Below are positions 1 to 5,948 of a stretch of 8,073 bases of DNA, piece after piece (within the stretch, counting starts at the first letter, position 1; the number at the start of each line of letters is the position of its first letter). The notes under the pieces are model-generated. The model did not search any database and was not told where the DNA came from. It was given only the letters and a program-made list of their open reading frames with translations. This DNA is from Crenothrix polyspora. Its GTDB lineage: Bacteria > Pseudomonadota > Gammaproteobacteria > Methylococcales > Methylomonadaceae. The translations under genes were made by a program, and so were the position numbers. The stretch is from positions 1-8,073 of the forward strand of contig CAMDOP010000136.1 in assembly GCA_945903675.1 (NCBI GenBank). The letters run 5' to 3'.

Positions 1-59
1 TCACCGTCTTCGTAGGTGAATTCAGAGCCACAGACAGGGCAGGGTGGAAGCATAGTCAT
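1..59 (-). CDS. yjdM: PhnA/YjdM-type zinc-ribbon protein, N-terminal fragment
   Basis: Only the first 19 codons are present; the rest lies beyond the left edge. The start reads M-T-M-L-P-P-C-P-V-C and continues into S-E-F-T-Y-E-D-G, which is the first half of the zinc ribbon (CPxC, then SExTYEDG) that opens PhnA/YjdM proteins. The family is small, cytoplasmic and widely conserved. It was once linked to phosphonate use by its name, but its true role is poorly defined. The ATG at 57-59 is preferred over the second ATG at 51-53 because an AGGT Shine-Dalgarno-like match (67-70) sits 7 bases upstream of it. The short length limits certainty, but the motif is distinctive. Confidence 0.75.
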   Translation of the reverse strand, partial: MTMLPPCPVCGSEFTYEDG

Positions 60-217
60 GTTTATTACCTAATCTAGGTCTCAACCTTGTGGAGTACGAG
101 GTATCTTGAGGTCGCATGATGCCAGATTTAAGGGTTCTTTGTCCACTCGCTACACAATAAAGTCGCTGATATTGTCTCAACTAAAAATAGAGTTAGTCGT
201 TTTCATAACTAAAGTTA

Positions 218-278
218 GGCTTTGCGTGAATCATAATGGGTAATTAGAAATCTGATCCATTAATATTCACCTAAAGCC
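218..278. repeat. 61-bp imperfect palindrome downstream of the methyltransferase gene
   Basis: The two arms pair in three blocks. GGCTTT (218-223) pairs with AAAGCC (273-278), GTGAAT (226-231) with ATTCAC (265-270), and TAATGG (234-239) with CCATTA (257-262). Only two-base internal loops separate the blocks, and the terminal loop is 17 bases. It begins 7 bp after the stop of the methyltransferase gene. No U-run follows the stem on the minus strand, so it is not a classical intrinsic terminator. A 3' mRNA structure or a dispersed repeat is possible. Confidence 0.55.
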
Positions 279-285
279 AATGAAA

Positions 286-1023
286 TTAAGCTATGCGGTA
301 ACAATATAGCTGGGTTTTAGCCATATCATTAAGCTGCTTAATCGCCTCCGGTTGCCAATCGGGTATAGCAAAAGATGAGGATACCAATAGACTTCCAGGT
401 TTCATTGCCGTTTTTAGTTTGGCGCCGAGTTCAGGCATGATGGCCGGAGAAAGGAAAGCAAAGATCACATCGTATTGACTAAAGTCGCAACTCCAGAGAC
501 TGTTGCGATAGCAGTGACTATTTGCATAATGACGGCTACGCCAGATATTAATGACCCAAGGTATGGGAGCTCGTTCCCAAGCGTTGATAATTAATTGGGG
601 ATGCTGCTTTGCTAGAGGGACAGTAACAGTACCTATGCCGGCACCTAGCTCTGCAAAATACTGGGCTGATTCTTGGGTAATAAGTTGACTAACGGTATCT
701 ACGACAGGGTTTGAGGACAAAAATAAGGGTACGTCACCTATAACGGTACCCCAAAAGACTAGGATTAATACGACGAGTATTAAAAGATACCAGTGTGCAG
801 CGAGTTGTAAGCTAAGCAGAGCCGCAGCACTGGGTAAAAACAGTAAATGAATAACAAGCCACCAGCGTGGTTGCTGTAATAGAGTAGAGCTAAGCATTGC
901 GCAGCTACTTTGTAATATTAACAGTGTTACCCAGCTTGAATAGTACAGCGGCAAAAGAGGGTTTATACCGATAGCTATTAGTAAGCCTAATAGCTGAGCC
1001 AGCAAAGCTTTACATAAAGTCAT
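286..1023 (-). CDS. Membrane-anchored class I SAM-dependent methyltransferase-like protein
   Basis: This is a 245-residue protein with two parts. The first ~96 residues are strongly hydrophobic and look like four membrane segments (about 7-24, 31-49, 55-74 and 76-96). From ~105 onward a Rossmann-type methyltransferase domain follows. It has motif I as E-L-G-A-G-I-G at 125-131, an acidic residue at the end of strand 2 (E150 in A-W-E-R) that would hold the SAM ribose, a Y-D-V-I-F strand, and a K-P-G-S-L-L turn typical of class I enzymes. The substrate cannot be told from sequence. The gene starts 16 bp after the parE stop on the same strand and is probably co-transcribed with it. The ribosome site is weak (an AGAT-like match before the ATG at 1021-1023). 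The fold is fairly certain; the biological role is unknown. Confidence 0.75.
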   Translation of the reverse strand: MTLCKALLAQLLGLLIAIGINPLLPLYYSSWVTLLILQSSCAMLSSTLLQQPRWWLVIHLLFLPSAAALLSLQLAAHWYLLILVVLILVFWGTVIGDVPLFLSSNPVVDTVSQLITQESAQYFAELGAGIGTVTVPLAKQHPQLIINAWERAPIPWVINIWRSRHYANSHCYRNSLWSCDFSQYDVIFAFLSPAIMPELGAKLKTAMKPGSLLVSSSFAIPDWQPEAIKQLNDMAKTQLYCYRIA

Positions 1024-1039
1024 TCACGAGATCTTTTTA

Positions 1040-2932
1040 TTAAGCAATATCAGCTAAATTACCTTTGGTTTCTAACCAATGTTTACGGTCAGGTGAACGT
1101 TTTTTGGCTAATAATAAATCCAGTTGTGCGCTAGTATCATCATTTTCTTCTATGGTTAATTGCACTAATCTTCGCGTGTCTGGATTCATGGTGGTTTCGC
1201 GTAATTGGCTGGGATTCATTTCACCCAAGCCTTTAAAGCGTTGCACATTAATTTGGCCTTTTAATTTTTCGGCTTTAATTCTATCTAAAACGCCTTGGCG
1301 TTCAGATTCATCCAGCGCATAAAACACGCGTTTGCCTACATCAATACGGTATAAGGGCGGCATGGCCACAAAGACATGACCTTGTTTGACTAATTCATTA
1401 AAGTGTTGAAAAAATAGGGCACAAATCAAGGTGGCAATGTGATTGCCGTCAGAATCAGCGTCCGCCAAAATACAGACTTTACCATAACGCAAATGCTGTA
1501 AGTCGGTAGAGCCGGGTTCTATGCCTAAAGCGACGGCAATGTCGTGAACTTCTTGTGAAGCCATGACTTGACTGGATTCTACTTCCCAAGTATTTAGAAT
1601 CTTACCGCGCAACGGCATAATCGCTTGAAAGTCGCGTTCACGCGCTTGTTTAGCAGAGCCTCCTGCAGAATCTCCTTCTACTAAGAATAATTCTGTTCTG
1701 GCGATATCTTGTGCCGAACAATCAGCTAGTTTTCCGGGTAAAGCAGGGCCTGAGGTCAGACGTTTACGGATAATTTTCTTATTAGAACGCAGTCTCTTTT
1801 GTGCACTGGAAATAATGATGTCGGCAATTTTTTCGCCTTCTGCGGGATTTTGATTCAACCACAGGCTAAAGGTGTCTTTGGCTACGCCAGACACAAAAGC
1901 AACGCATTCCCTAGAGCTAAGTCGTTCTTTGGTTTGACCAGAAAACTGCGGATCTTCTAGCTTGACGGATAGCACAAAATGGCAGTTCTCCCAGACATCT
2001 TCAGGTGCTACTTTAACGCCGCGCGGAAGAATATTTCTGATGTCACAAAATTCACGCATGGCTTCGGTCAGGCCTGCGCGCATGCCATTAACATGAGTTC
2101 CGCCTTGGGCGGTAGGTACTAGGTTAACGTAACTTTCGTTAAGAATTTCAGGCGGATTTTCAAAGGCCCACACGATGCCCCATTCTACGGCTTCATGATT
2201 TGCGGCCATATTGCCCATAAAGGGCTGTTCTGGAAAGAATTCAATTTCGCCTATGCGATCGAGTAAATATTCTTTAAGGCCATCTTGGTAACACCAAACA
2301 TAGTTTTCTTCGGTTTGATCAACGTTTAAGGTGATTTTTAAGCCGGGGCATAAAACGGCCTTGGCACGTAATACATGTTTGAGTTTGCCAACCGAGATTT
2401 TATTGGAATCGAAGTATTTTTCATTAGGCCAAAATTTAACCGAGGTTCCGGTATTGTTACGACCGACGGTTCCTGTTTCTGTGAGTTCGGTTTGCTTTTC
2501 ACCATAGGCATAATCCATACGATAGATTTTACCGTTACGCTTCACTTCAATTTCTAATTTTGCTGACAAAGCATTAACTACCGAGACCCCAACGCCATGC
2601 AAGCCGCCGGAGAACTGGTAGTTTTTATTAGAAAATTTACCGCCGGCATGTAGCTGCGTTAAGATAACCTCAACACCGGGGATGCCTTGTTCAGGGTGGA
2701 TATCAACAGGCATGCCGCGACCATCATCGCTGACTAATACGGAACCATCTTTATACAAGATCACTTCGATAGACTTTGCGTGGCCAGCCATGGCCTCATC
2801 GACACTATTATCCACCACCTCTTGGACTAGATGATTTGGTCGGGTGGTGTCAGTGTACATGCCGGGGCGTTTTCGTACGGGCTCTAAGCCACTTAAAACT
2901 TCTATCGCCGCCGCATTATATTCGTTACTCAT
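1040..2932 (-). CDS. parE: DNA topoisomerase IV subunit B
   Basis: ParE is the ATPase subunit of topoisomerase IV, which with ParC unlinks daughter chromosomes and relaxes supercoils. At 630 residues it equals the usual enterobacterial ParE length and lacks the ~170-residue insert of gammaproteobacterial GyrB. The GHKL ATPase domain shows E38 (expected catalytic base), N42 and D45 in E-V-V-D-N-S-V-D-E, D-D-G-R-G-M-P at 69-75 and G-G-L-H-G-V-G at 109-115. The TOPRIM domain shows E-G-D-S-A-G-G at 419-425, P-L-R-G-K-I-L-N at 440-447 and the metal-binding D-A-D-S-D-G at 491-496. The Q-R-F-K-G-L-G-E-M-N block is at 564-573. DADSDG, rather than the DADVDG usual in GyrB, also favours ParE. The start gives the family's usual N-A-A-A-I-E-V-L-S-G-L-E opening. 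parC is not in the window. All key residues are present. Confidence 0.98.
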   Translation of the reverse strand: MSNEYNAAAIEVLSGLEPVRKRPGMYTDTTRPNHLVQEVVDNSVDEAMAGHAKSIEVILYKDGSVLVSDDGRGMPVDIHPEQGIPGVEVILTQLHAGGKFSNKNYQFSGGLHGVGVSVVNALSAKLEIEVKRNGKIYRMDYAYGEKQTELTETGTVGRNNTGTSVKFWPNEKYFDSNKISVGKLKHVLRAKAVLCPGLKITLNVDQTEENYVWCYQDGLKEYLLDRIGEIEFFPEQPFMGNMAANHEAVEWGIVWAFENPPEILNESYVNLVPTAQGGTHVNGMRAGLTEAMREFCDIRNILPRGVKVAPEDVWENCHFVLSVKLEDPQFSGQTKERLSSRECVAFVSGVAKDTFSLWLNQNPAEGEKIADIIISSAQKRLRSNKKIIRKRLTSGPALPGKLADCSAQDIARTELFLVEGDSAGGSAKQARERDFQAIMPLRGKILNTWEVESSQVMASQEVHDIAVALGIEPGSTDLQHLRYGKVCILADADSDGNHIATLICALFFQHFNELVKQGHVFVAMPPLYRIDVGKRVFYALDESERQGVLDRIKAEKLKGQINVQRFKGLGEMNPSQLRETTMNPDTRRLVQLTIEENDDTSAQLDLLLAKKRSPDRKHWLETKGNLADIA

Positions 2933-2997
2933 CAGTCTTAAGTGCTCTTAAATCTTATTGTTTATGTAGGTGCTGCATTAAGGCTACGCTTTTGTAG

Positions 2998-3027
2998 CTT
3001 ATACATGCCGAGTTTTAAAATGGTTAA
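2998..3027 (-). promoter_or_regulatory. Candidate sigma-70 promoter for parE
   Basis: Read on the minus strand, TTAACC (3022-3027) and TATAAG (2998-3003) are 18 bases apart, matching the -35 and -10 consensus at 4/6 and 5/6. Transcription would begin near 2991 and leave a leader of about 60 bases. The DNA around that predicted start (2983-2998) can fold into a small GCTAC/GTAGC hairpin. The candidate lies just downstream of the terminator-like hairpins that separate mazG from parE, where a new promoter is expected. This is inferred from sequence match only. Confidence 0.4.
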
Positions 3028-3051
3028 GCGAAAACTGTAAAAACTGGAGTG

Positions 3052-3095
3052 CAATAGCTTTAGCTATTGTTTTTTAAAACAGCTAAAGCTGTTTT
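3052..3095. terminator. Twin hairpins between mazG and parE, probable bidirectional terminator
   Basis: There are two perfect hairpins side by side. CAATAGC/GCTATTG (3052-3058 and 3063-3069, loop TTTA) is followed on the plus strand by six T (3070-3075). AAAACAGC/GCTGTTTT (3076-3083 and 3088-3095, loop TAAA), read on the minus strand, ends in four T and would stop transcripts leaving mazG. Their cores AGCTTTAGCT (3056-3065) and AGCTAAAGCT (3081-3090) are exact reverse complements, so the pair can also refold into one long stem. Stems are short and AT-rich, so termination strength is uncertain. Confidence 0.55.
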
Positions 3096-3178
3096 ACTTC
3101 AGCCACTCATAATAATTAACTGTGGGCGGTGATGCAGAGAGTGGTAATAATATAGTATTAAGGTCAAAGTGTTACAGT

Positions 3179-3985
3179 TTATACAACTTTGTTTTTTAAA
3201 CTAATCTTGGCCTCATGCCAAAAAGCATCAAGCTCCATGAGTTCACAATCAAGTAGTTGCCTCCCAGACGCTTCAACCTGTTGCTCGATATAGTGAAAGC
3301 GTTTGGAAAACTTCTTAGTACTTTCTTTGAGCGCAATTTCAGGGTTAACGTTTAAATGCCTAGCTAGATTGACAGCAATGAGTAATAAATCACCCACTTC
3401 TTCTTGGATATGCGCTTGATCACCCGATTCCAAGGCTTCTTTGACTTCGTCTAATTCTTCTAACACCTTAGCAAAAACCGGAGGCAGATCGGGCCAGTCA
3501 AAGCCATGTTGTGCGGCTCTATCTTGTATTTTTTCGCATTCGATTAACGCAGGAAGATTGCCGGCAACACCTGAGAGTACGCTGGTTTTTACGGCTGTTT
3601 TGTTTTTCTCTTGACGTTCGTCGGCTTTGGCTTGTTCCCACGCTTGATGGCGTTCAGCATCGGTATTAAAAACCGCATCTGAAAACACATGGGGATGCCT
3701 TCGTACCAGTTTTTCACAGATACCGGCGGACACTTGTTCAAAGTTAAACAAGCCCTGTTCTTCGGCAATCTGTGAGTGGAAAACAACTTGTAAGAGTAGA
3801 TCGCCTAACTCTGCTCGTAAATCATCTAAGTCATTGCGTTCTATGGCATCGACGACTTCGTAGGCTTCTTCGATCAAATAAGGAATCAGGCTGCTAAAGC
3901 TTTGCTTGATATCCCATGCGCAGCCGTCTTCTGGGCGACGCAGTCTTGCCATAAGATCTAGAAGTTGTTGTGTATTAGTTAGCAT
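3179..3985 (-). CDS. mazG: Nucleoside triphosphate pyrophosphohydrolase MazG
   Basis: MazG hydrolyses (d)NTPs to the monophosphate and pyrophosphate, a house-cleaning activity also tied to ppGpp levels in E. coli. The protein has 268 residues (E. coli about 263) and the usual duplicated all-alpha MazG fold. The first copy carries E-E-A-Y-E at 39-43 and E59/D62 in E-L-G-D; the second carries E-E-L-D-E at 176-180 and E196/D199 in E-V-G-D. These are the expected magnesium-binding E-E-x-x-E and E-x-x-D sets, intact in both halves. The entry motif reads C-A-W-D (22-25) where most relatives have C-P-W-D, a mild change. It lies last in the gcvH-dgkA-kinase-mazG run, 15 bp after the kinase, with hairpins downstream. 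No clear Shine-Dalgarno precedes the ATG, so translation may be coupled to the kinase. No mazE/mazF neighbour is present. Confidence 0.96.
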   Translation of the reverse strand: MLTNTQQLLDLMARLRRPEDGCAWDIKQSFSSLIPYLIEEAYEVVDAIERNDLDDLRAELGDLLLQVVFHSQIAEEQGLFNFEQVSAGICEKLVRRHPHVFSDAVFNTDAERHQAWEQAKADERQEKNKTAVKTSVLSGVAGNLPALIECEKIQDRAAQHGFDWPDLPPVFAKVLEELDEVKEALESGDQAHIQEEVGDLLLIAVNLARHLNVNPEIALKESTKKFSKRFHYIEQQVEASGRQLLDCELMELDAFWHEAKISLKNKVV

Positions 3986-4000
3986 GAGCTATTTAGGGTC

Positions 4001-4933
4001 TTAAAATGTATAGCCAAAGTTTTCATGAAAACGTTGTTTAAAGTCGGTGAAATTAAGTTGATGGTTTTGTGTGCCATGATGTTCTATTTTGATAGCACCT
4101 AATAATGACGCGATTCGACCAGTGACTTCCCAATCTAATTCGTTCATTAAACCATAAAGTAAGCCGGCACGATAAGCATCGCCACAGCCAGTAGGATCCA
4201 ATATGGCACTAGGTTTGGCAGCAGGTATGCTGATGCATTCACCTTGTGTGTAAATTTTAGAGCCTTTAGATCCTAAAGTAATAATTAAGGCTTCTACGCG
4301 CTCTGCAATCTGCTCTAAGGTTAAGCCTGTGCGTTCTTGCATGAGCTCAGATTCATAGTCATTTAAGGTTATCCATGTCGCTTGATCAACCAAGGTTAGT
4401 AATTCTGCGCCATTAAACATGGGCATGCCTTGGCCGGGATCGAAGATAAAAGGAATATCCAACTCTGCAAATTGTTCGGCATGTAATTGCATGCCTTCTT
4501 TACCATCAGGTGAAACTATGCCGATGCTAATGTCTTTGTCAGTGGGGATGGCATTCAAATGCGAGTAGCTCATCGCTCCGGGATGAAAGGCGGTAATCTG
4601 ATTGCCGTCTTCATCGGTGGTGATATAGGCTTGGCCGGTATATTCATTATCTAAGATATGAATAAATTCACTCGATAAGCCGTTCAGATTCATCCATTGG
4701 CTGTAAGGCGCAAAATCATGGCCGACTACAGCCATGGTTAAGGCCTCTTCACCCAATAAATTTAAATTGTAAGCAATATTACCAGCGCAACCGCCGTATT
4801 CACGGCGTAATATGGGGACTAAAAAAGACACATTTAAGATATGAACTTTTTCCGGCAAGATATGGTGTTTAAATTTATCATGAAACACCATGATAGTGTC
4901 GTATGCCATAGATCCACATATTAATGCACTCAT
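4001..4933 (-). CDS. PfkB-family (ribokinase-like) kinase, possibly an adenosine kinase
   Basis: The 310-residue protein shows both PfkB signatures: G-G-C-A-G-N at 47-52 near the N-terminus, and D-P-T-G-C-G-D at 246-252, whose last Asp (D252) is the expected catalytic base and whose GCG forms the anion hole. L-N-D-Y-E-S-E in the middle resembles the N-x-x-E metal/phosphate region of the family. The enzyme should phosphorylate a sugar or nucleoside hydroxyl with ATP. The G-S-M-A-Y-D start and overall form resemble bacterial proteins annotated as adenosine kinase or as carbohydrate kinase, but substrate cannot be settled from sequence. A good Shine-Dalgarno (AGAGGA, 4940-4945) lies 6 bases before the ATG and abuts the dgkA stop. 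Placement between dgkA (12 bp) and mazG (15 bp) indicates one operon; a nucleoside substrate would suit MazG as neighbour, which is inference. Confidence 0.88.
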   Translation of the reverse strand: MSALICGSMAYDTIMVFHDKFKHHILPEKVHILNVSFLVPILRREYGGCAGNIAYNLNLLGEEALTMAVVGHDFAPYSQWMNLNGLSSEFIHILDNEYTGQAYITTDEDGNQITAFHPGAMSYSHLNAIPTDKDISIGIVSPDGKEGMQLHAEQFAELDIPFIFDPGQGMPMFNGAELLTLVDQATWITLNDYESELMQERTGLTLEQIAERVEALIITLGSKGSKIYTQGECISIPAAKPSAILDPTGCGDAYRAGLLYGLMNELDWEVTGRIASLLGAIKIEHHGTQNHQLNFTDFKQRFHENFGYTF

Positions 4934-4939
4934 TGAACG

Positions 4940-4945
4940 TCCTCT
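4940..4945 (-). promoter_or_regulatory. Ribosome binding site of the PfkB kinase gene
   Basis: AGAGGA on the minus strand, 6 bases from the ATG at 4931-4933 and touching the dgkA stop codon at 4946-4948. It is the clearest Shine-Dalgarno sequence in the window. Most other genes here have weak ones, so it fixes this start. Confidence 0.7.
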
Positions 4946-5305
4946 TTAAAGTAAAATTAATGCCCAGGTCAATGCTGCCCAAGCTAACGACATCATAACA
5001 GCTGCGGAACCAATATCTTTAGCTCTGCCCGATAACTCATGATGCTCAAAACCGACACGGTCAACGACCGCTTCCACTGCTGAATTTAATAGTTCAACTA
5101 TCATAACCAATACTATGCTGCCGATTAATAATAGTTTTTCAATTGTAGTTTGTCCAAGCCAGAAGGCTAGAGGTGTTGTGATTATAAACAGTATCACTTC
5201 CTGTCTGAAAGCCTCTTCGTGCGTCCATGTTGCTTTAAAGCCCGCAACAGAAAAGAAACACGCGTTGATGAGGCGTTTAACGCCCTTTGCATTTGGATTT
5301 GCCAT
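4946..5305 (-). CDS. dgkA: Diacylglycerol kinase (integral membrane, DgkA type)
   Basis: DgkA is a trimeric inner-membrane enzyme that uses ATP to turn diacylglycerol into phosphatidic acid, recycling lipid left from membrane-derived oligosaccharide and lipid A modification. The 119-residue protein (E. coli 122) has an amphipathic start, three membrane segments (about 36-51, 55-73 and 98-118) and the family block E-L-L-N-S-A-V-E-A-V-V-D-R, giving the catalytic and metal-binding E71, N74 and E78. The N-terminal E30 (H-E-E-A-F-R-Q-E) matches the other conserved metal-side Glu, and H-E-L-S-G-R-A-K-D is at 89-97. All these residues are intact. It starts 73 bp after gcvH and ends 12 bp before the kinase gene. 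The gap upstream contains no convincing terminator, so gcvH read-through is plausible. Confidence 0.97.
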   Translation of the reverse strand: MANPNAKGVKRLINACFFSVAGFKATWTHEEAFRQEVILFIITTPLAFWLGQTTIEKLLLIGSIVLVMIVELLNSAVEAVVDRVGFEHHELSGRAKDIGSAAVMMSLAWAALTWALILL

Positions 5306-5378
5306 GATTTAGCTCATTATCAATTAAGGGAAAAAAGCTTATGTTACACCGCTAATATTTAAGTTCGATGTCATCGCC

Positions 5379-5762
5379 TTATTGATTAATAAGTTGTTGA
5401 TAAGCTTCAGCGTCTAGTAAAGGCTTAAGATCTGATAAATCATCAGCTTTGACGCAAAAAATCCAAGACTCATAGGGACTATCGTTTATTTGTTCGGGTT
5501 CATCATTCAAACTGTCATTGACGGCAACTATTTCTCCAGAAACTGGGCTATATAAGTCTGAGGCTGTTTTTACTGATTCAACGACTGCACATTGTTCTTG
5601 TGCTGCAACATGCCGACCTAGTTCAGGTAATTCAATATAAACTAAGTCACCCAGTTCTTCTTGTGCAAAATCTGTGATGCCAATACGAACGATATTGTCT
5701 TCTTCTAAATTGGCCCATTCATGAGAGGCGGCATATTTTAAATGGCTTGGTAAATTACTCAT
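5379..5762 (-). CDS. gcvH: Glycine cleavage system H protein
   Basis: GcvH is the lipoylated carrier of the glycine cleavage complex, shuttling the aminomethyl group between GcvP, GcvT and the lipoamide dehydrogenase. It has 127 residues (E. coli 129). The lipoyl site is K65 within V-E-S-V-K-T-A-S-D (61-69). H-E-W near residue 15, G-I-T-D-F-A-Q near 28-34 and the E-L-G-D-L-V-Y block are family landmarks, and the C-terminal S-P-Y-E-S-W-I-F is also typical. gcvT and gcvP are absent here, so the system is split on this chromosome. The gene diverges from grxC; the repeat array at 5781-5924 lies directly upstream, and its proximal arm would be in the 5' leader if transcription starts beyond it. 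The Shine-Dalgarno is weak (GAG about 10 bases before the ATG). Confidence 0.97.
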   Translation of the reverse strand: MSNLPSHLKYAASHEWANLEEDNIVRIGITDFAQEELGDLVYIELPELGRHVAAQEQCAVVESVKTASDLYSPVSGEIVAVNDSLNDEPEQINDSPYESWIFCVKADDLSDLKPLLDAEAYQQLINQ

Positions 5763-5780
5763 TATTTAAATTCTCGAAAA

Positions 5781-5822
5781 AAGGCGAAGGTCGAATAAGG
5801 GCTAAGGGCTAAGGGCGAAAGA
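5781..5822. repeat. Heptamer repeat array, left arm (TAAGGGC)
   Basis: Three exact head-to-tail copies of TAAGGGC lie at 5796-5802, 5803-5809 and 5810-5816. They are flanked by degenerate seven-base units (AAGGCGA at 5781, AGGTCGA at 5788 and CGAAAGA at 5816). The unit is the reverse complement of the right-arm unit with one base change. It sits 19 bp upstream of the gcvH start. Confidence 0.85.
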
Positions 5823-5854
5823 GTAAATGCTGAGGTTAGGTATAAATTAAACTT

Positions 5855-5924
5855 GTACCTTTGGGCTTTTGCCCTTAGCCTTTTTCCTTGTGCCTTTAGC
5901 CTTTAGCCTTTAATCTTGTATCTT
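5855..5924. repeat. Heptamer repeat array, right arm (TAGCCTT)
   Basis: Ten consecutive seven-base units run in unbroken phase from 5855 to 5924 with consensus TAGCCTT. Exact copies are at 5876-5882, 5897-5903 and 5904-5910; the others differ at one to four positions but nearly all keep a C-T or C-T-T end. GCCCTTAGCC at 5871-5880 is a perfect 10-base complement of left-arm segments 5800-5809 and 5807-5816, so the two arms can fold on each other across a ~54-61 base loop. The array ends at the likely grxC promoter. Confidence 0.85.
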
Positions 5925-5930
5925 TATATT
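5925..5930 (+). promoter_or_regulatory. Candidate -10 element for grxC
   Basis: TATATT matches the -10 consensus at 5/6 and lies 18 bases before the grxC ATG, which would leave a very short leader. Any -35 would fall inside the heptamer array (TTTAGC at 5902-5907 at 17 bp spacing, a poor match). This is a weak prediction. Confidence 0.3.
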
Positions 5931-5948
5931 AACAAATAACAATAAAAC

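Noticed and set aside
154..180. Promoter-like TTGAGA and TATTGT on the minus strand upstream of the PhnA/YjdM-like gene
   Set aside because: The 15-bp spacer is too short for a good sigma-70 promoter, so it was not listed as a feature.
1065..1322. 85-codon open frame on the plus strand inside parE, and a similar 60-codon frame at 2375-2557
   Set aside because: Both lie opposite highly conserved ParE coding sequence, have no family resemblance, and are antisense shadows.
2776..2997. 73-codon plus-strand open frame across the parE start and leader
   Set aside because: Mostly antisense to the conserved ATPase motif region, with no recognisable motif or ribosome site.
3103..3144. CCACTC/GAGTGG inverted repeat after mazG
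   Set aside because: Six pairs across a 30-base loop is within chance expectation.
3589..3786. 65-codon minus-strand open frame inside mazG in another frame
   Set aside because: Fully contained in the well-supported mazG reading frame, with unusual composition and no motif.
5839..5846. TATACC/TTTATA on the minus strand as a gcvH -10 element in the loop between the heptamer arms
   Set aside because: No acceptable -35 sequence at 16-18 bp, and AT-rich loops produce such matches by chance.
5855..5924. Heptamer array considered as a CRISPR array
   Set aside because: Units are 7 bases with no spacers, and there are no cas genes.
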